Source: Limivivens faecihominis (GTDB lineage Bacteria > Bacillota > Clostridia > Lachnospirales > Lachnospiraceae). From it: a stretch of DNA of 64,000 nt. The stretch is taken from positions 1 through 64,000 of the forward strand of contig NZ_JAJEPR010000013.1 of assembly GCF_020686945.1 (NCBI RefSeq), read 5' to 3'. The position numbers and the translations under genes are program-made. The notes beneath the pieces are model-generated. The model made no database searches, was not told the DNA's origin, and worked only from the letters and a program-made list of their open reading frames with translations. Shown here piece after piece: positions 56,188 through 64,000 of the stretch (position 1 is its first letter; each line of letters opens with the position of its first letter).

Positions 56188-57561
56188 ATGGAGACACATC
56201 ACAACAAACGAAGTACCTTTTCAGGAAAGCTGGGATTTGTGTTGTCGGCAGCGGGGGCTTCCGTTGGCCTTGGTAACATCTGGCGCTTTCCTTATCTGGC
56301 GGCAAAGTACGGCGGAGGAATCTTTCTCCTGATCTATATCATTCTGGCCCTGACCTTTGGCTATACGATGATCATGGCGGAGACTACGCTGGGCCGCATG
56401 ACGCGAAAAAGTCCTGTGGGAGCCTATGCTTCCTTTGGAAAATCAAAATGGCTGTCTTTCGGCGGCTGGATCAATGCTATTATTCCGGTGCTGATCGTTC
56501 CTTATTATTCCGTTATCGGCGGCTGGGTCATCAAATATCTTTTCAGTTATGTCATCGGCCAGGGGTCGGAGCTTGCAGCGGACGGATATTTTTCAGCCTT
56601 TATCTCTGACGGAGTTTCAACAGAGATTTGCTTTGTGATCTTTGCGCTGCTGACGGTGGGAATCATTTATGCAGGCGTCCGGAACGGTGTGGAGCGTGTA
56701 TCTAAATTCATGATGCCGATTCTGGTGGTACTTTCCGTGATTATTGCTGTTTATTCCGTGACGAGACCGGGAGCTCTGGAAGGCGTAAAATATTTCCTGA
56801 TCCCAAATGTGGAAAACTTTTCCTGGATGACGGTAGTGACAGCCATGGGCCAGATGTTCTATTCTCTGTCCATCGCTATGGGAATCCTGATAACGTTTGG
56901 ATCTTATATGAAAAAAGATATTTCCATCGAAGGTTCTACCAGGAACGTGGAGATCTTTGATACGGCCATTGCCATTATGGCGGGGCTTATGATCATTCCG
57001 GCAGTTTTCGCTTTTTCCGGTGGGGATGCGGAAAGCCTGCAGGCGGGACCGGCGCTGATGTTTATTACGATTCCGAAAGTCTTTGCCAGCATGGGATTTG
57101 GTAACTTTGTAGGAATCCTGTTTTTCCTGCTGGTTCTCTGTGCGGCGCTCACAAGCTCCATTGCCCTGACAGAGAGTGCAGTTTCCACCTTCCAGGACGA
57201 GCTTGGCTGGAGCCGAAAAAAAGCCGCCCTCATCGTAGGCGTGATCATGATAGCTTTGGGAACTCTTTCTTGTCTGGGCTACGGCCCGCTGGCTGGAGTG
57301 CAGATCCTGAAGATGCAGTTTCTGGATTTCTTTGATTTCCTGACCAATTCCGTGATGATGCCCATCGCCGCCATTGCTACCTGCCTTCTGATCTCAAAAG
57401 TAGTGGGTACGAAAAAGATCGAGGAAGAAGTGCTTCTTGAAAACGGTACCTTCCGCAGAAAAAGAATCTTCAATTTTATGATCCGCTACCTTTGCCCCAT
57501 TTTTGCAGCGATCATTCTGATCAGCTCTGTGGCGAATGCGTTTGGATGGATTTCCATGTAA
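56188..57561 (+). CDS. Neurotransmitter:sodium symporter family (NSS) transporter
   Basis: 457 residues, about 11-12 membrane segments. The first segment carries the unwound sodium site GLGNIWRFPYLAAKYGGG, diagnostic of LeuT/NSS transporters; LTSSIALTESAV marks segment 8. It imports amino acids or derivatives with Na+. CGGAGGAAC precedes the ATG. Substrate unknown. It ends at a two-way terminator facing the minus-strand gene. Confidence 0.9.
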   Translation: METHHNKRSTFSGKLGFVLSAAGASVGLGNIWRFPYLAAKYGGGIFLLIYIILALTFGYTMIMAETTLGRMTRKSPVGAYASFGKSKWLSFGGWINAIIPVLIVPYYSVIGGWVIKYLFSYVIGQGSELAADGYFSAFISDGVSTEICFVIFALLTVGIIYAGVRNGVERVSKFMMPILVVLSVIIAVYSVTRPGALEGVKYFLIPNVENFSWMTVVTAMGQMFYSLSIAMGILITFGSYMKKDISIEGSTRNVEIFDTAIAIMAGLMIIPAVFAFSGGDAESLQAGPALMFITIPKVFASMGFGNFVGILFFLLVLCAALTSSIALTESAVSTFQDELGWSRKKAALIVGVIMIALGTLSCLGYGPLAGVQILKMQFLDFFDFLTNSVMMPIAAIATCLLISKVVGTKKIEEEVLLENGTFRRKRIFNFMIRYLCPIFAAIILISSVANAFGWISM

Positions 57562-57567
57562 AAAAAG

Positions 57568-57609
57568 ACTCCCATAAAGACCATACAAAAAGCTGGTTTT
57601 TATGGGAGT
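57568..57609. terminator. Bidirectional terminator
   Basis: ACTCCCATAAA (57568-57578) pairs with TTTATGGGAGT (57599-57609); A run before and T run after serve both converging genes. Confidence 0.8.
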
Positions 57610-57625
57610 TTTTTGTGTCAGAGAA

Positions 57626-58744
57626 TTATTTCAGTTTAAATTTCAGGTACACCGGATCATGGTCCGAGTAAGAATAGCCGGAATTGATGTTTTCGTAGGA
57701 GAGGCATTCCAGGTTATCGGAGATGATGAAGCCGTCCAGGGTGACGGTGTAGGTCACGCCGGGAACGTATTCCATATCTGCGTTTCGGGCGCTGTCCCAG
57801 AGGGCATCTTTTTCTTCCTCGGAGAGAAGGTCCAGGCAGAAAGTGAAGTGTTCCGGAAGGTCTTCCCGGGGGAAGGGATAAGCCCAGGATTCGTGCCCTG
57901 TGGAATCATCCTCGGAGGCTTTGAGGTCATGGTTGAAGTCACCGCCGCAGAGGACGTAATTTCCAGCCCCGTATTCTGCCTCCATGTCGTTGCAGAGCAT
58001 GCTGATCTGGCCTTCCCGGATGGCGTCGCTGTTTCCGTAGGCGGACATATGAAGTTCAAAAATTACCAGTTCTTTGCCGTTTTCCACCGGGATCCGGGAG
58101 ATGCTGTAGCAGCGGTCCAGGTCGAAAAATTTGGTAAAAGAAGTGGAGACCGGGAAGCTTCTCCGCAGGGCGGAAGTGACCGGATATCTGGAAAACAATG
58201 CCAGACCCGATCGGCTGCGGCCATGAGGCTGCGTAAACGGATAAAAAAGGAAAGCCGAGTCATAATTTTGGGCAAAGACCGAATCGTATTCCGGGAAGCT
58301 TTCTTTCAAAAGTTCATACTCATTTACATGATAACTCCGGGTCGAATTGAGGTCCACCTCCTGGATCAGAGCAAAATCCGGATCATAAGAAGCCGCCAGT
58401 TTCCCGGCACCACTCACCGTCTCCAGCACGCTTTCCTTACTTTTTGCCCAGGAAGATTTACCTCCATCCATAAAGAAACTGAAGTCCGGCGTATAGGCTC
58501 CAAACCCGATATTATAAGTCAGCGCCGAATACTCCGTCCCTGTTTTTAATGTTACATCCACATTCCCCTCTGCCGATTTTTCCACCTCCAGTTCCAGATT
58601 ATCCTCAATCCGATGATAACTCACAAAAAGATACCCAATATAAACAACCAAAACCAGAACCAAAATCCCTACAGCCCCTAAAAAAATCCGCAATATTGTC
58701 CATCCAATTCCGCGTTTTTTGTATTCTTTCTTTTTCTTATGCAT
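57626..58744 (-). CDS. Membrane-anchored endonuclease/exonuclease/phosphatase family protein
   Basis: 372 residues. An N-terminal membrane anchor (IFLGAVGILVLVLVVYIGYL, near 18-40) precedes an EEP-fold domain with LIQEVD, a GGDFNHD block and the C-terminal SDHDPV metal site. The catalytic domain should face outside the cell. Family members hydrolyse phosphodiesters (DNA, phosphoinositides, sphingomyelin); the substrate is not evident. The ATG has GGAG upstream on the minus strand. Confidence 0.8.
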   Translation of the reverse strand: MHKKKKEYKKRGIGWTILRIFLGAVGILVLVLVVYIGYLFVSYHRIEDNLELEVEKSAEGNVDVTLKTGTEYSALTYNIGFGAYTPDFSFFMDGGKSSWAKSKESVLETVSGAGKLAASYDPDFALIQEVDLNSTRSYHVNEYELLKESFPEYDSVFAQNYDSAFLFYPFTQPHGRSRSGLALFSRYPVTSALRRSFPVSTSFTKFFDLDRCYSISRIPVENGKELVIFELHMSAYGNSDAIREGQISMLCNDMEAEYGAGNYVLCGGDFNHDLKASEDDSTGHESWAYPFPREDLPEHFTFCLDLLSEEEKDALWDSARNADMEYVPGVTYTVTLDGFIISDNLECLSYENINSGYSYSDHDPVYLKFKLK

Positions 58745-58784
58745 TCAATCACTCCTATTTTTTGTAGAAAATTTGTTACCGGAC

Positions 58785-58869
58785 GCACGGCACTCTGGAG
58801 GCGTTCAGACCTTCGGTTGCGGCAGGGCGAAATACCAGGAATTTCTGCCCCGCCTCCAGAGTGCCGTGC
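58785..58869. repeat. 19-bp perfect inverted repeat with a structured loop
   Basis: GCACGGCACTCTGGAGGCG (58785-58803) is mirrored exactly at 58851-58869. The inner 47 nt include further partial pairing (GGCAGGGCGAAAT with ATTTCTGCCCC). It lies in the space between the starts/ends of two minus-strand genes. No T run follows, so a simple terminator is unlikely; a mobile palindromic unit or RNA structure is possible. Confidence 0.85.
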
Positions 58870-59003
58870 TGTCTTTCGCCTGCCGGAAAAAGTAGCTCGC
58901 TTTACGTTTTCTCAGTAAAATGATCCCTGATACCTCATATTATCGCCATGTCCCAGTCTGACGTAAGCCCCATATTTTCTAAGCGGGCCCGGTTGGGGGA
59001 GTT

Positions 59004-59045
59004 TGAGGGGGCGGGCGGGCTCGCGACTCGGAGCGCGCCCCCTCA
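59004..59045. repeat. GC-rich inverted repeat after the ATPase gene
   Basis: TGAGGGGGCG (59004-59013) pairs with CGCCCCCTCA (59036-59045). The ~70-bp segment is much richer in G and C than its surroundings. It follows the minus-strand ATPase gene but lacks a T tail on that strand. The rest of 58870-59003 shows nothing recognisable. Confidence 0.75.
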
Positions 59046-59055
59046 ATATAATTTT

Positions 59056-60738
59056 CTAACCGCGATACCGGTTAAAGCATGCGAAGATCTCCTGCTTCCG
59101 CGGCATCGCCAAGCCACACCTTACGCAATCCCCACCGACTACGGCCTCCAGCCCGCCGTTGGAAATCTCTTTTTCCAACATTTCCACGATTTCCGAAATC
59201 CTTTTACTTCCATTTATATGCTCCATCGTGTACCTGAGCATGGCAGCCAGTGCTGCCGTCTGCTCCACATCCACAATCTGCTCCACATACCGCAGATCCA
59301 GCGCCTCTTTTCCAACCTGAAAGCCATCTTTCCCTCTCACCCGGGTTTTAATCCTATCATTTTCCCCTGCTTTTTTAAAGAACAGCTCCCTTTTAAATTC
59401 CGGCATCACGAAATCCGGCACATCCGTCTTTTTCAACGGATATTCTTCCAGCATGGCCTTCACCTTCTCTGTGATATTCATCGGCCGGTACGCATCCATC
59501 TGAATTACCGTATCCGCGATATGAAAGAACGCCCCGGAGCTTCCGGCCACGAGCACCGTGGAAATTCCACATTTCTCATAGAGATTCCTTGCCCGTTCCA
59601 GAAACGGAGTGATTGGCTCTTTTTCCCGGTGAATCACACTCTGCATAAAGCTGTCCCGCACCATGAAATTGGTAGCAGAGGTATCCTCATCCAGAAGAAA
59701 AACCTGACTTCCCGCCTCCATACTCTCCACAATTCCCGCAGCCTGGGAAGTACTTCCGCTGGCATCCGGGGTGGAGAAGCGGTGGGTGTCTTTTTTATTT
59801 GGAAGATCATTGATGAAAAGAGAGATATCGACTTCCCGGATCAGCCGTCCGTCCTCGGAGCGGAGTTTCACAGCAGTGGGATCGGTGATCACATATTCGC
59901 GGCCGTCCCCGGCGATATGGTTATAAACACCGCGCTCCAGCGCTGAGAGCAGCGTCGATTTTCCATGATAACCGCCACCCACAATAAGTGTGATTCCCTT
60001 TCGGATTCCCAGGCCGGTGATTTTTCCATGATGGGGAAGCGTAAGCTCCACGCGGAGACTTTCCGGGGAAATGAAGGGAACGCTGCCTTTCATCGGCTTC
60101 TGGGAAATGCCGCTCTCCCGGGGGAGAATGGAGCCGTCGGCGACGAAGGCGATAAGACCCAGCCTGGGGAGCTCTTTGCGGATAAAATTCTGATCCTCGG
60201 AAAGCTCGATCACCTGCCGGACTTCTTCTGCCTTCAGATTCCGGTAGAAGAAGGACTGGGTCACAGCTTTGGGAAGAAAATCAAAAAATATCTTTTCCAG
60301 CTCCGATGCATTGATGGTCCGGCCGTTGGCGGGAAAGCCTACCTCAAAGCGGGCGATGAATTCTTTTTCCGTGATGGAGAGGGATGTCCGCTTTAAAATT
60401 TCCTGGCTGCAGCTGCTGGTGGAGAGAAGGCCGCTCTTTCCGGAGCCTTTTGCCCGGAAATTAAAGCGGGAGATGGCGGCCGAAAACTGCCGCGTGAGAA
60501 AATCCGCGAGGGCCGTCCGCTGAAAATCTTCCTTTAAATAAGTATCAGGGAAGCCGGCCCGCTCCCGCCAGATCCGGACACTGATGCTGGAGGGGGAAGC
60601 GAACGGGTCACCCTGCACATGGTCGATGGAAAGCCGATAGGTCCGGAAATCGTAAATTCCTTTCAGTCCCTTGTAGGCCGGATAACTTTTTCTATGGATG
60701 GAATGAAGGAGCTCCCGGAGCTCTTCTGACTGTTTCAT
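59056..60738 (-). CDS. Predicted ATPase of the ABC class (COG3044)
   Basis: 560 residues. The P-loop GGGYHGKSTLL lies near residue 258, with VFLLDEDTSATNF (Walker B, near 345) and STVLVAGSSGAFF as a switch region. There are no membrane segments. The fold is a single ABC-type ATPase core with long N- and C-terminal extensions; function is uncharacterised in bacteria, nucleic-acid association being suggested for homologues. A promoter and the 43-nt leader motif precede it. TTAGGAGGTACATT gives the start. Confidence 0.8.
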   Translation of the reverse strand: MKQSEELRELLHSIHRKSYPAYKGLKGIYDFRTYRLSIDHVQGDPFASPSSISVRIWRERAGFPDTYLKEDFQRTALADFLTRQFSAAISRFNFRAKGSGKSGLLSTSSCSQEILKRTSLSITEKEFIARFEVGFPANGRTINASELEKIFFDFLPKAVTQSFFYRNLKAEEVRQVIELSEDQNFIRKELPRLGLIAFVADGSILPRESGISQKPMKGSVPFISPESLRVELTLPHHGKITGLGIRKGITLIVGGGYHGKSTLLSALERGVYNHIAGDGREYVITDPTAVKLRSEDGRLIREVDISLFINDLPNKKDTHRFSTPDASGSTSQAAGIVESMEAGSQVFLLDEDTSATNFMVRDSFMQSVIHREKEPITPFLERARNLYEKCGISTVLVAGSSGAFFHIADTVIQMDAYRPMNITEKVKAMLEEYPLKKTDVPDFVMPEFKRELFFKKAGENDRIKTRVRGKDGFQVGKEALDLRYVEQIVDVEQTAALAAMLRYTMEHINGSKRISEIVEMLEKEISNGGLEAVVGGDCVRCGLAMPRKQEIFACFNRYRG

Positions 60739-60757
60739 AATGTACCTCCTAAAGTGA

Positions 60758-60800
60758 ATGATACCTGCAAATTGCTACGCTTCAAAGCAACTCACACAAT
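60758..60800 (-). promoter_or_regulatory. Conserved 43-nt leader hairpin motif, copy 2 (ATPase leader)
   Basis: On the minus strand ATTGTGTGAGTTGCTTTGAA then GCGTAGCAATTTGCAGGTAT, 36 of 43 positions identical to the folC leader copy at 39230-39272. It sits 9 nt after the -10 box and 19 nt before the start codon. Confidence 0.6.
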
Positions 60801-60809
60801 GTTATCTCC

Positions 60810-60838
60810 AGTATAGTCAACTTTCCTTTATTCGGCAA
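60810..60838 (-). promoter_or_regulatory. Promoter of the ABC-class ATPase gene
   Basis: Minus strand TTGCCG (60838-60833) and TATACT (60815-60810), 17-nt spacer. Confidence 0.55.
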
Positions 60839-60884
60839 GCAGAGATATTCAGATATTTTTAAGGATATTCTTACTATCTCTTTA

Positions 60885-60913
60885 TTGTCAATACACCAAC
60901 CAGGTGGTAAAAT
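60885..60913 (+). promoter_or_regulatory. Promoter of greA
   Basis: TTGTCA (60885-60890) and TAAAAT (60908-60913) have a 17-nt spacer, 57 nt before the start codon. Confidence 0.65.
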
Positions 60914-60970
60914 AAACAATCGGACGGGCGGCGGCAGCCGTCTGAATGTGTGTGAAAGGAGAGAAACGTC

Positions 60971-61477
60971 ATGTATCATGAGAAACTGACTCAAAAAGAC
61001 GTGGAGCGTCTTCAGGAAGAGATCGATCACCGGAAGCTTGTGGTGAGAAAGGAAGCCATCGAGGCTGTGAAGGAAGCGAGAGCCCAGGGTGATTTAAGTG
61101 AGAACTTTGAATATTACGCAGCGAAAAGGGACAAGAATAAGAACGAGAGCCGGATCCGCTATCTGGAGAGAATGATCAAGAATGCGGAGATCATCACGGA
61201 CAATTCCAGGGATGACGAGGTGGGCTTAAATAACACGGTCCAGCTTTATATGGAAGAGGACGATGAGACTGAGACCTACAAGCTCGTGACCTCCATCCGC
61301 GGCAATTCCCTTTCTGGCAGGATCAGTACGGAATCCCCCTTAGGAAAAGCAATCCTGGGCCATAAGGTAGGCGACCGGGTGGCGGTGAAGGTCAGCGATG
61401 ACTACACCTATTATGTGGTGATTCGTTCCATTGAAAATACGGAGGATGACGGTTCCGACGCGATCCGTGGATTCTGA
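60971..61477 (+). CDS. greA: GreA/GreB family transcription elongation factor
   Basis: 168 residues: N-terminal coiled coil with the GreA tip GDLSENFEYYAAK (catalytic Asp and Glu near residues 38-41) and a C-terminal FKBP-like domain (ISTESPLGKAILGHKVGDRV). It enters the RNA polymerase secondary channel and stimulates cleavage of backtracked RNA. GAAAGGAG precedes the ATG. A GreA-like paralogue rather than the housekeeping copy is possible. Confidence 0.88.
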   Translation: MYHEKLTQKDVERLQEEIDHRKLVVRKEAIEAVKEARAQGDLSENFEYYAAKRDKNKNESRIRYLERMIKNAEIITDNSRDDEVGLNNTVQLYMEEDDETETYKLVTSIRGNSLSGRISTESPLGKAILGHKVGDRVAVKVSDDYTYYVVIRSIENTEDDGSDAIRGF

Positions 61478-61493
61478 TTCTAGGAGAAAAACA

Positions 61494-62984
61494 GTGAAAA
61501 AGAGAAAATTGAAAAGTACAAAAAAGGTGGCGGTCTTCCTGCTTTTGATGGCAGTCTGGATGGCGTCCTCCTTTGTCTGGCTGCAAAGCTATTTTGCGGA
61601 CCTGACCATGGACAAACTGATCTTCCAGATGCGGGTGCCCATGACAGGAACCAATTCCGATATCATCTGGAACTATCTGCTTTACGCGGTGCCGCCCTGT
61701 CTCGTTATGGGCCTTCTGCTCTGGCTCCTTCTGAGAAAGCCGGAGCGGATCTTTAAATTCCGCATTTTTACGTTGCTTCGTAAAGGGCTTCTGCCGCTTT
61801 CGATTCTTTGTGTGCTGGTCTCAGCCGGCTATGGAATCTGGCGGTTTGACATTCCGGACTATCTCTACGCCCAGACCCATGCGTCAAAGCTCTATGAGAA
61901 CCATTATGTGGATCCCAACACTGTGGAGCTGACTTTTCCGGAGAAAAAGAGAAACCTCATCTATATTTTCCTGGAATCCTTCGAGCAGACCTTTGCGTCG
62001 GCGGAATACGGCGGTTTTCAGGAGGAAAATCTGATTCCGAACCTGACGAAACTCCAGCGGGAAAAAGGAAGCACTTATTTCTCTGAACCCGGCGGGTACG
62101 GCATGACGGAGATGGCCAACTGCAGCTGGACCATGGCTTCCATGGTGGCCCAGACCAGCGGCATTCCGCTTTCCATTCCGCTGGCCCACAACGACTACGA
62201 CATGTACGATACCTTCCTTCCCGGCGTCACGACTCTGGGACAGATTCTGGAAAAGGAAGGCTATCAGCAGGAGCTTCTTATCGGTTCCGAGGCGGCTTTT
62301 GCGGGAACCGACCACTATTTTGAACAGCATGGAAACTATGCGATCCGGGATTACGACTACGCCATCGAGAATGGCTGGATTCCGGAAGATTACTATGAAT
62401 GGTGGGGCTTCGAGGATGAAAAACTCTTCGCCTTTGCAAAAGAAGAGCTGAACCGTCTCTATGAAACAGGAGAACCGTTCAACCTGACGATGGCTACAAT
62501 GGACACCCATTGCGTGGAGGGCTACACCTGTGAGCTCTGCGAAGATGAGTACGAAAATCCCTATTACAATGTAATTTCCTGCTCCGACCGGCAGCTCTCA
62601 GCCTTTGTGGACTGGATCAAGGAACAGCCCTTTGCGGAAAATACAACGGTTGTGCTCTGCGGTGATCATCTGACCATGGATGCGGCCTATTCAGATTCCG
62701 TGGATGAAGATTTCCACCGGACAGATTTTAATGTGATTATAAATGCGGCGGCCGAGGCGGAAAATCCCCATGACCGGGTTTTCTGCGCCCTGGATCTGTT
62801 TCCGACGACGCTGGTGGCCCTGGGCGTGGAGATCCCCGGTAACCGGCTGGGTCTGGGGGCCAATCTTTTTTCCGATGAGCCCACCCTCTGCGAGTCCATG
62901 GGAACGGAAGAATTGGCAGACCAGATCAAGCAGACCAACAACTACTACAACAAACATTTCCTTTATGGAAAAAACAAAGCCTGA
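61494..62984 (+). CDS. LTA synthase family sulfatase (phosphoglycerol transferase-like)
   Basis: 496 residues. Three to four N-terminal membrane segments (near 12-32, 55-80, 92-115) are followed by an extracellular sulfatase-fold domain: NLIYIFLESFEQTF with the metal-binding Glu, the candidate nucleophile Thr in NCSWTMASM, and CGDHLTMD with Asp-His metal ligands. LtaS-like enzymes transfer glycerol phosphate onto envelope polymers. The GTG start follows TAGGAGAAAAACA; upstream codons overlap greA. A hairpin without T run follows. Confidence 0.85.
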   Translation: MKKRKLKSTKKVAVFLLLMAVWMASSFVWLQSYFADLTMDKLIFQMRVPMTGTNSDIIWNYLLYAVPPCLVMGLLLWLLLRKPERIFKFRIFTLLRKGLLPLSILCVLVSAGYGIWRFDIPDYLYAQTHASKLYENHYVDPNTVELTFPEKKRNLIYIFLESFEQTFASAEYGGFQEENLIPNLTKLQREKGSTYFSEPGGYGMTEMANCSWTMASMVAQTSGIPLSIPLAHNDYDMYDTFLPGVTTLGQILEKEGYQQELLIGSEAAFAGTDHYFEQHGNYAIRDYDYAIENGWIPEDYYEWWGFEDEKLFAFAKEELNRLYETGEPFNLTMATMDTHCVEGYTCELCEDEYENPYYNVISCSDRQLSAFVDWIKEQPFAENTTVVLCGDHLTMDAAYSDSVDEDFHRTDFNVIINAAAEAENPHDRVFCALDLFPTTLVALGVEIPGNRLGLGANLFSDEPTLCESMGTEELADQIKQTNNYYNKHFLYGKNKA

Positions 62985-62991
62985 AATTCGG

Positions 62992-63017
62992 ATTTCCCCT
63001 TGTTTACAAGGGGAAAT
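62992..63017. repeat. 11-bp perfect inverted repeat over the -35 box of the next promoter
   Basis: ATTTCCCCTTG (62992-63002) mirrors CAAGGGGAAAT (63007-63017) around TTTA. It overlaps the TTGTTT -35 hexamer, so it could be an operator as well as the 3' hairpin of the preceding gene. Confidence 0.7.
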
Positions 63018-63028
63018 TTCCGTATAAT
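63000..63028 (+). promoter_or_regulatory. Promoter of the FAD dehydrogenase gene
   Basis: TTGTTT (63000-63005) and TATAAT (63023-63028) are spaced by 17 nt, followed by an AGAGGAGGA ribosome site. Confidence 0.65.
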
Positions 63029-63064
63029 CAATACGGGGAGTGCAAAAGAGGAGGAACTAAATAA

Positions 63065-64000
63065 ATGAAAGCATATGATATTATCATCATCGGCGCAGGC
63101 CCCGGCGGAATTTTTGCTGCCTACGAGCTGATGAAACAGAAACCGGACCTGAAAGTGGCTGTTTTTGAGGCGGGCCACATGCTGAATAAGAGAAAATGTC
63201 CCATTGACGGAGTGAAAATCAAATCCTGTATCCATTGCAAGAGCTGTTCCATTATGAGCGGTTTCGGAGGAGCGGGAGCTTTTTCTGACGGAAAATACAA
63301 CATCACGAACGATTTCGGCGGCACTCTCTACGAGCACATCGGCAAACAGCCGGCCATTGAGCTCATGAAATATGTGGATGAGATTAATCTGATCCACGGC
63401 GGCGAGGGAACGAGACTTTATTCCACAGCAGGAACAAAGTTCAAGAAGATCTGCATGCAGAACGGCCTGAATCTTCTCAACGCTTCCGTTCGTCACCTGG
63501 GAACCGATATCAACTATGTGGTTCTGGAAAATCTTTACAATGAGCTTGAGAAAAAGGTGGATTTCTACTTTGACAAGCCGGTTCTGAAAATGGAAAAATT
63601 ACCGAGCGGCTACCGCATTCACTGTGCGGATGAGTTTTTCGACTGCGATCAGTGTATTGTTTCCGTCGGAAGAAGCGGAAGCAAATGGATGGAGGAAGTC
63701 TGTAAGGAGATGGATATCCCCACAAAGTCCAACCGTGTGGATATCGGTGTCCGCGTCGAGCTTCCGGCCGTCATTTTCTCAGATCTGACCGATGAGCTTT
63801 ATGAGAGCAAGATCGTTTACCGTACCCACCAGTTTGAGGACAATGTCCGTACCTTCTGCATGAATCCCCACGGTATCGTGGTAAGTGAGAACACCAACGG
63901 CATCGTCACCGTAAACGGCCACAGCTATGAGGGACTGGACAAGCAGACGGAGAACACGAACTTCGCCCTTCTTGTGGCAAAGCATTTCTCCGAGCCCTTC
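63065..64000 (+). CDS. FAD-dependent dehydrogenase (COG2509-like), 3' end beyond the window
   Basis: 312 codons are visible and still open at the edge. The N-terminal FAD motif IIIGAGPGGIFAAYEL is followed by a cysteine-rich block, CPIDGVKIKSCIHCKSCSIM, and then GFGGAGAFSDGKYN, the signature of COG2509 flavoproteins in anaerobes; a second nucleotide-binding strand VSVGRSGS is near residue 200. Substrate unknown. GAGGAGG precedes the ATG. Full family length is about 460 residues, so roughly a third is missing. Confidence 0.82.
   Translation, partial: MKAYDIIIIGAGPGGIFAAYELMKQKPDLKVAVFEAGHMLNKRKCPIDGVKIKSCIHCKSCSIMSGFGGAGAFSDGKYNITNDFGGTLYEHIGKQPAIELMKYVDEINLIHGGEGTRLYSTAGTKFKKICMQNGLNLLNASVRHLGTDINYVVLENLYNELEKKVDFYFDKPVLKMEKLPSGYRIHCADEFFDCDQCIVSVGRSGSKWMEEVCKEMDIPTKSNRVDIGVRVELPAVIFSDLTDELYESKIVYRTHQFEDNVRTFCMNPHGIVVSENTNGIVTVNGHSYEGLDKQTENTNFALLVAKHFSEPF

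Noticed and set aside
58948..59946. A 332-codon plus-strand frame overlapping the ABC-class ATPase gene
   Set aside because: No ribosome site and begins in a GC-rich repeat; the minus-strand ATPase has P-loop and Walker B motifs.
1..64000. tRNA, rRNA or CRISPR loci
   Set aside because: Intergenic stretches were read on both strands and no cloverleaf, rRNA segment or spaced repeat array was seen.

Overview
The window looks like the chromosome of a strictly anaerobic, spore-forming gut-type clostridium, most likely a Lachnospiraceae member. The grounds are a sigF operon joined to a spoVA operon, many iron-sulfur flavoproteins, hybrid histidine kinases with solute-binding sensor domains, and AGGAGG-type ribosome sites with frequent GTG/TTG starts. 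No tRNA, rRNA or CRISPR array was found.

Region 1 (1-14.6 kb) is a fermentation island. After a probable IS200/IS605 end come a consensus promoter, a cobalamin riboswitch with a terminator, and a palindromic Rex-type operator. Then come an LDH/MDH-family gene with the malate-type specificity arginine, HdrB-HdrC-HdrA, an MvhD/FlxD protein, FlxC/FlxB/FlxA-like subunits, a soluble fumarate-reductase iron-sulfur subunit and flavoprotein, and two-subunit fumarase. A YoaK-like membrane protein and ATP-type PEP carboxykinase follow. Together they encode PEP to oxaloacetate to malate to fumarate to succinate. They suggest a soluble NADH-dependent, possibly electron-bifurcating, fumarate reductase.

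Region 2 (14.6-21.2 kb) holds a broken azlC with intact azlD, a MacB/FtsX-like ABC exporter, a compact type I toxin-antitoxin-like locus between inverted repeats, an aldo/keto reductase with iron-sulfur clusters and an RlmI-like methyltransferase. Region 3 (21.2-34.2 kb) is a sensory island: a c-di-GMP-I riboswitch, two decayed hybrid-kinase pseudogenes, then an operon of two lipoprotein binding proteins (one fused to a 5'-nucleotidase C-terminal domain) and three hybrid kinases without output domains. A truncated Old-Yellow-Enzyme gene follows.

Region 4 (34.2-42.4 kb) has a VOC protein, a radical SAM protein, a PTS IIA protein, an internally deleted integrase, an amino-acid ABC transporter whose binding protein appears circularly permuted, folC, a 50-residue protein and a zinc-ribbon/TPR protein with 13-residue repeats. 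Region 5 (42.4-47 kb) is spoIIAA-spoIIAB-sigF-spoVAA-AB-AC-AD-AE. Region 6 (47-64 kb) has a sodium:alanine symporter, a STAND NTPase, a TetM-like GTPase fused to a Rae1/YacP-like nuclease domain, a GNAT protein, a tyrosine T-box with only the tail of tyrS, thyX, an NSS transporter, an EEP-family protein, an ABC-class ATPase, greA, an LTA-synthase-like protein and the start of an FAD dehydrogenase.

Two themes recur. At least six genes have lost sequence while recognisable pieces remain (azlC, two hybrid kinases, the OYE gene, the integrase, tyrS). A 43-nt leader motif also occurs twice, just downstream of promoters of unrelated genes.
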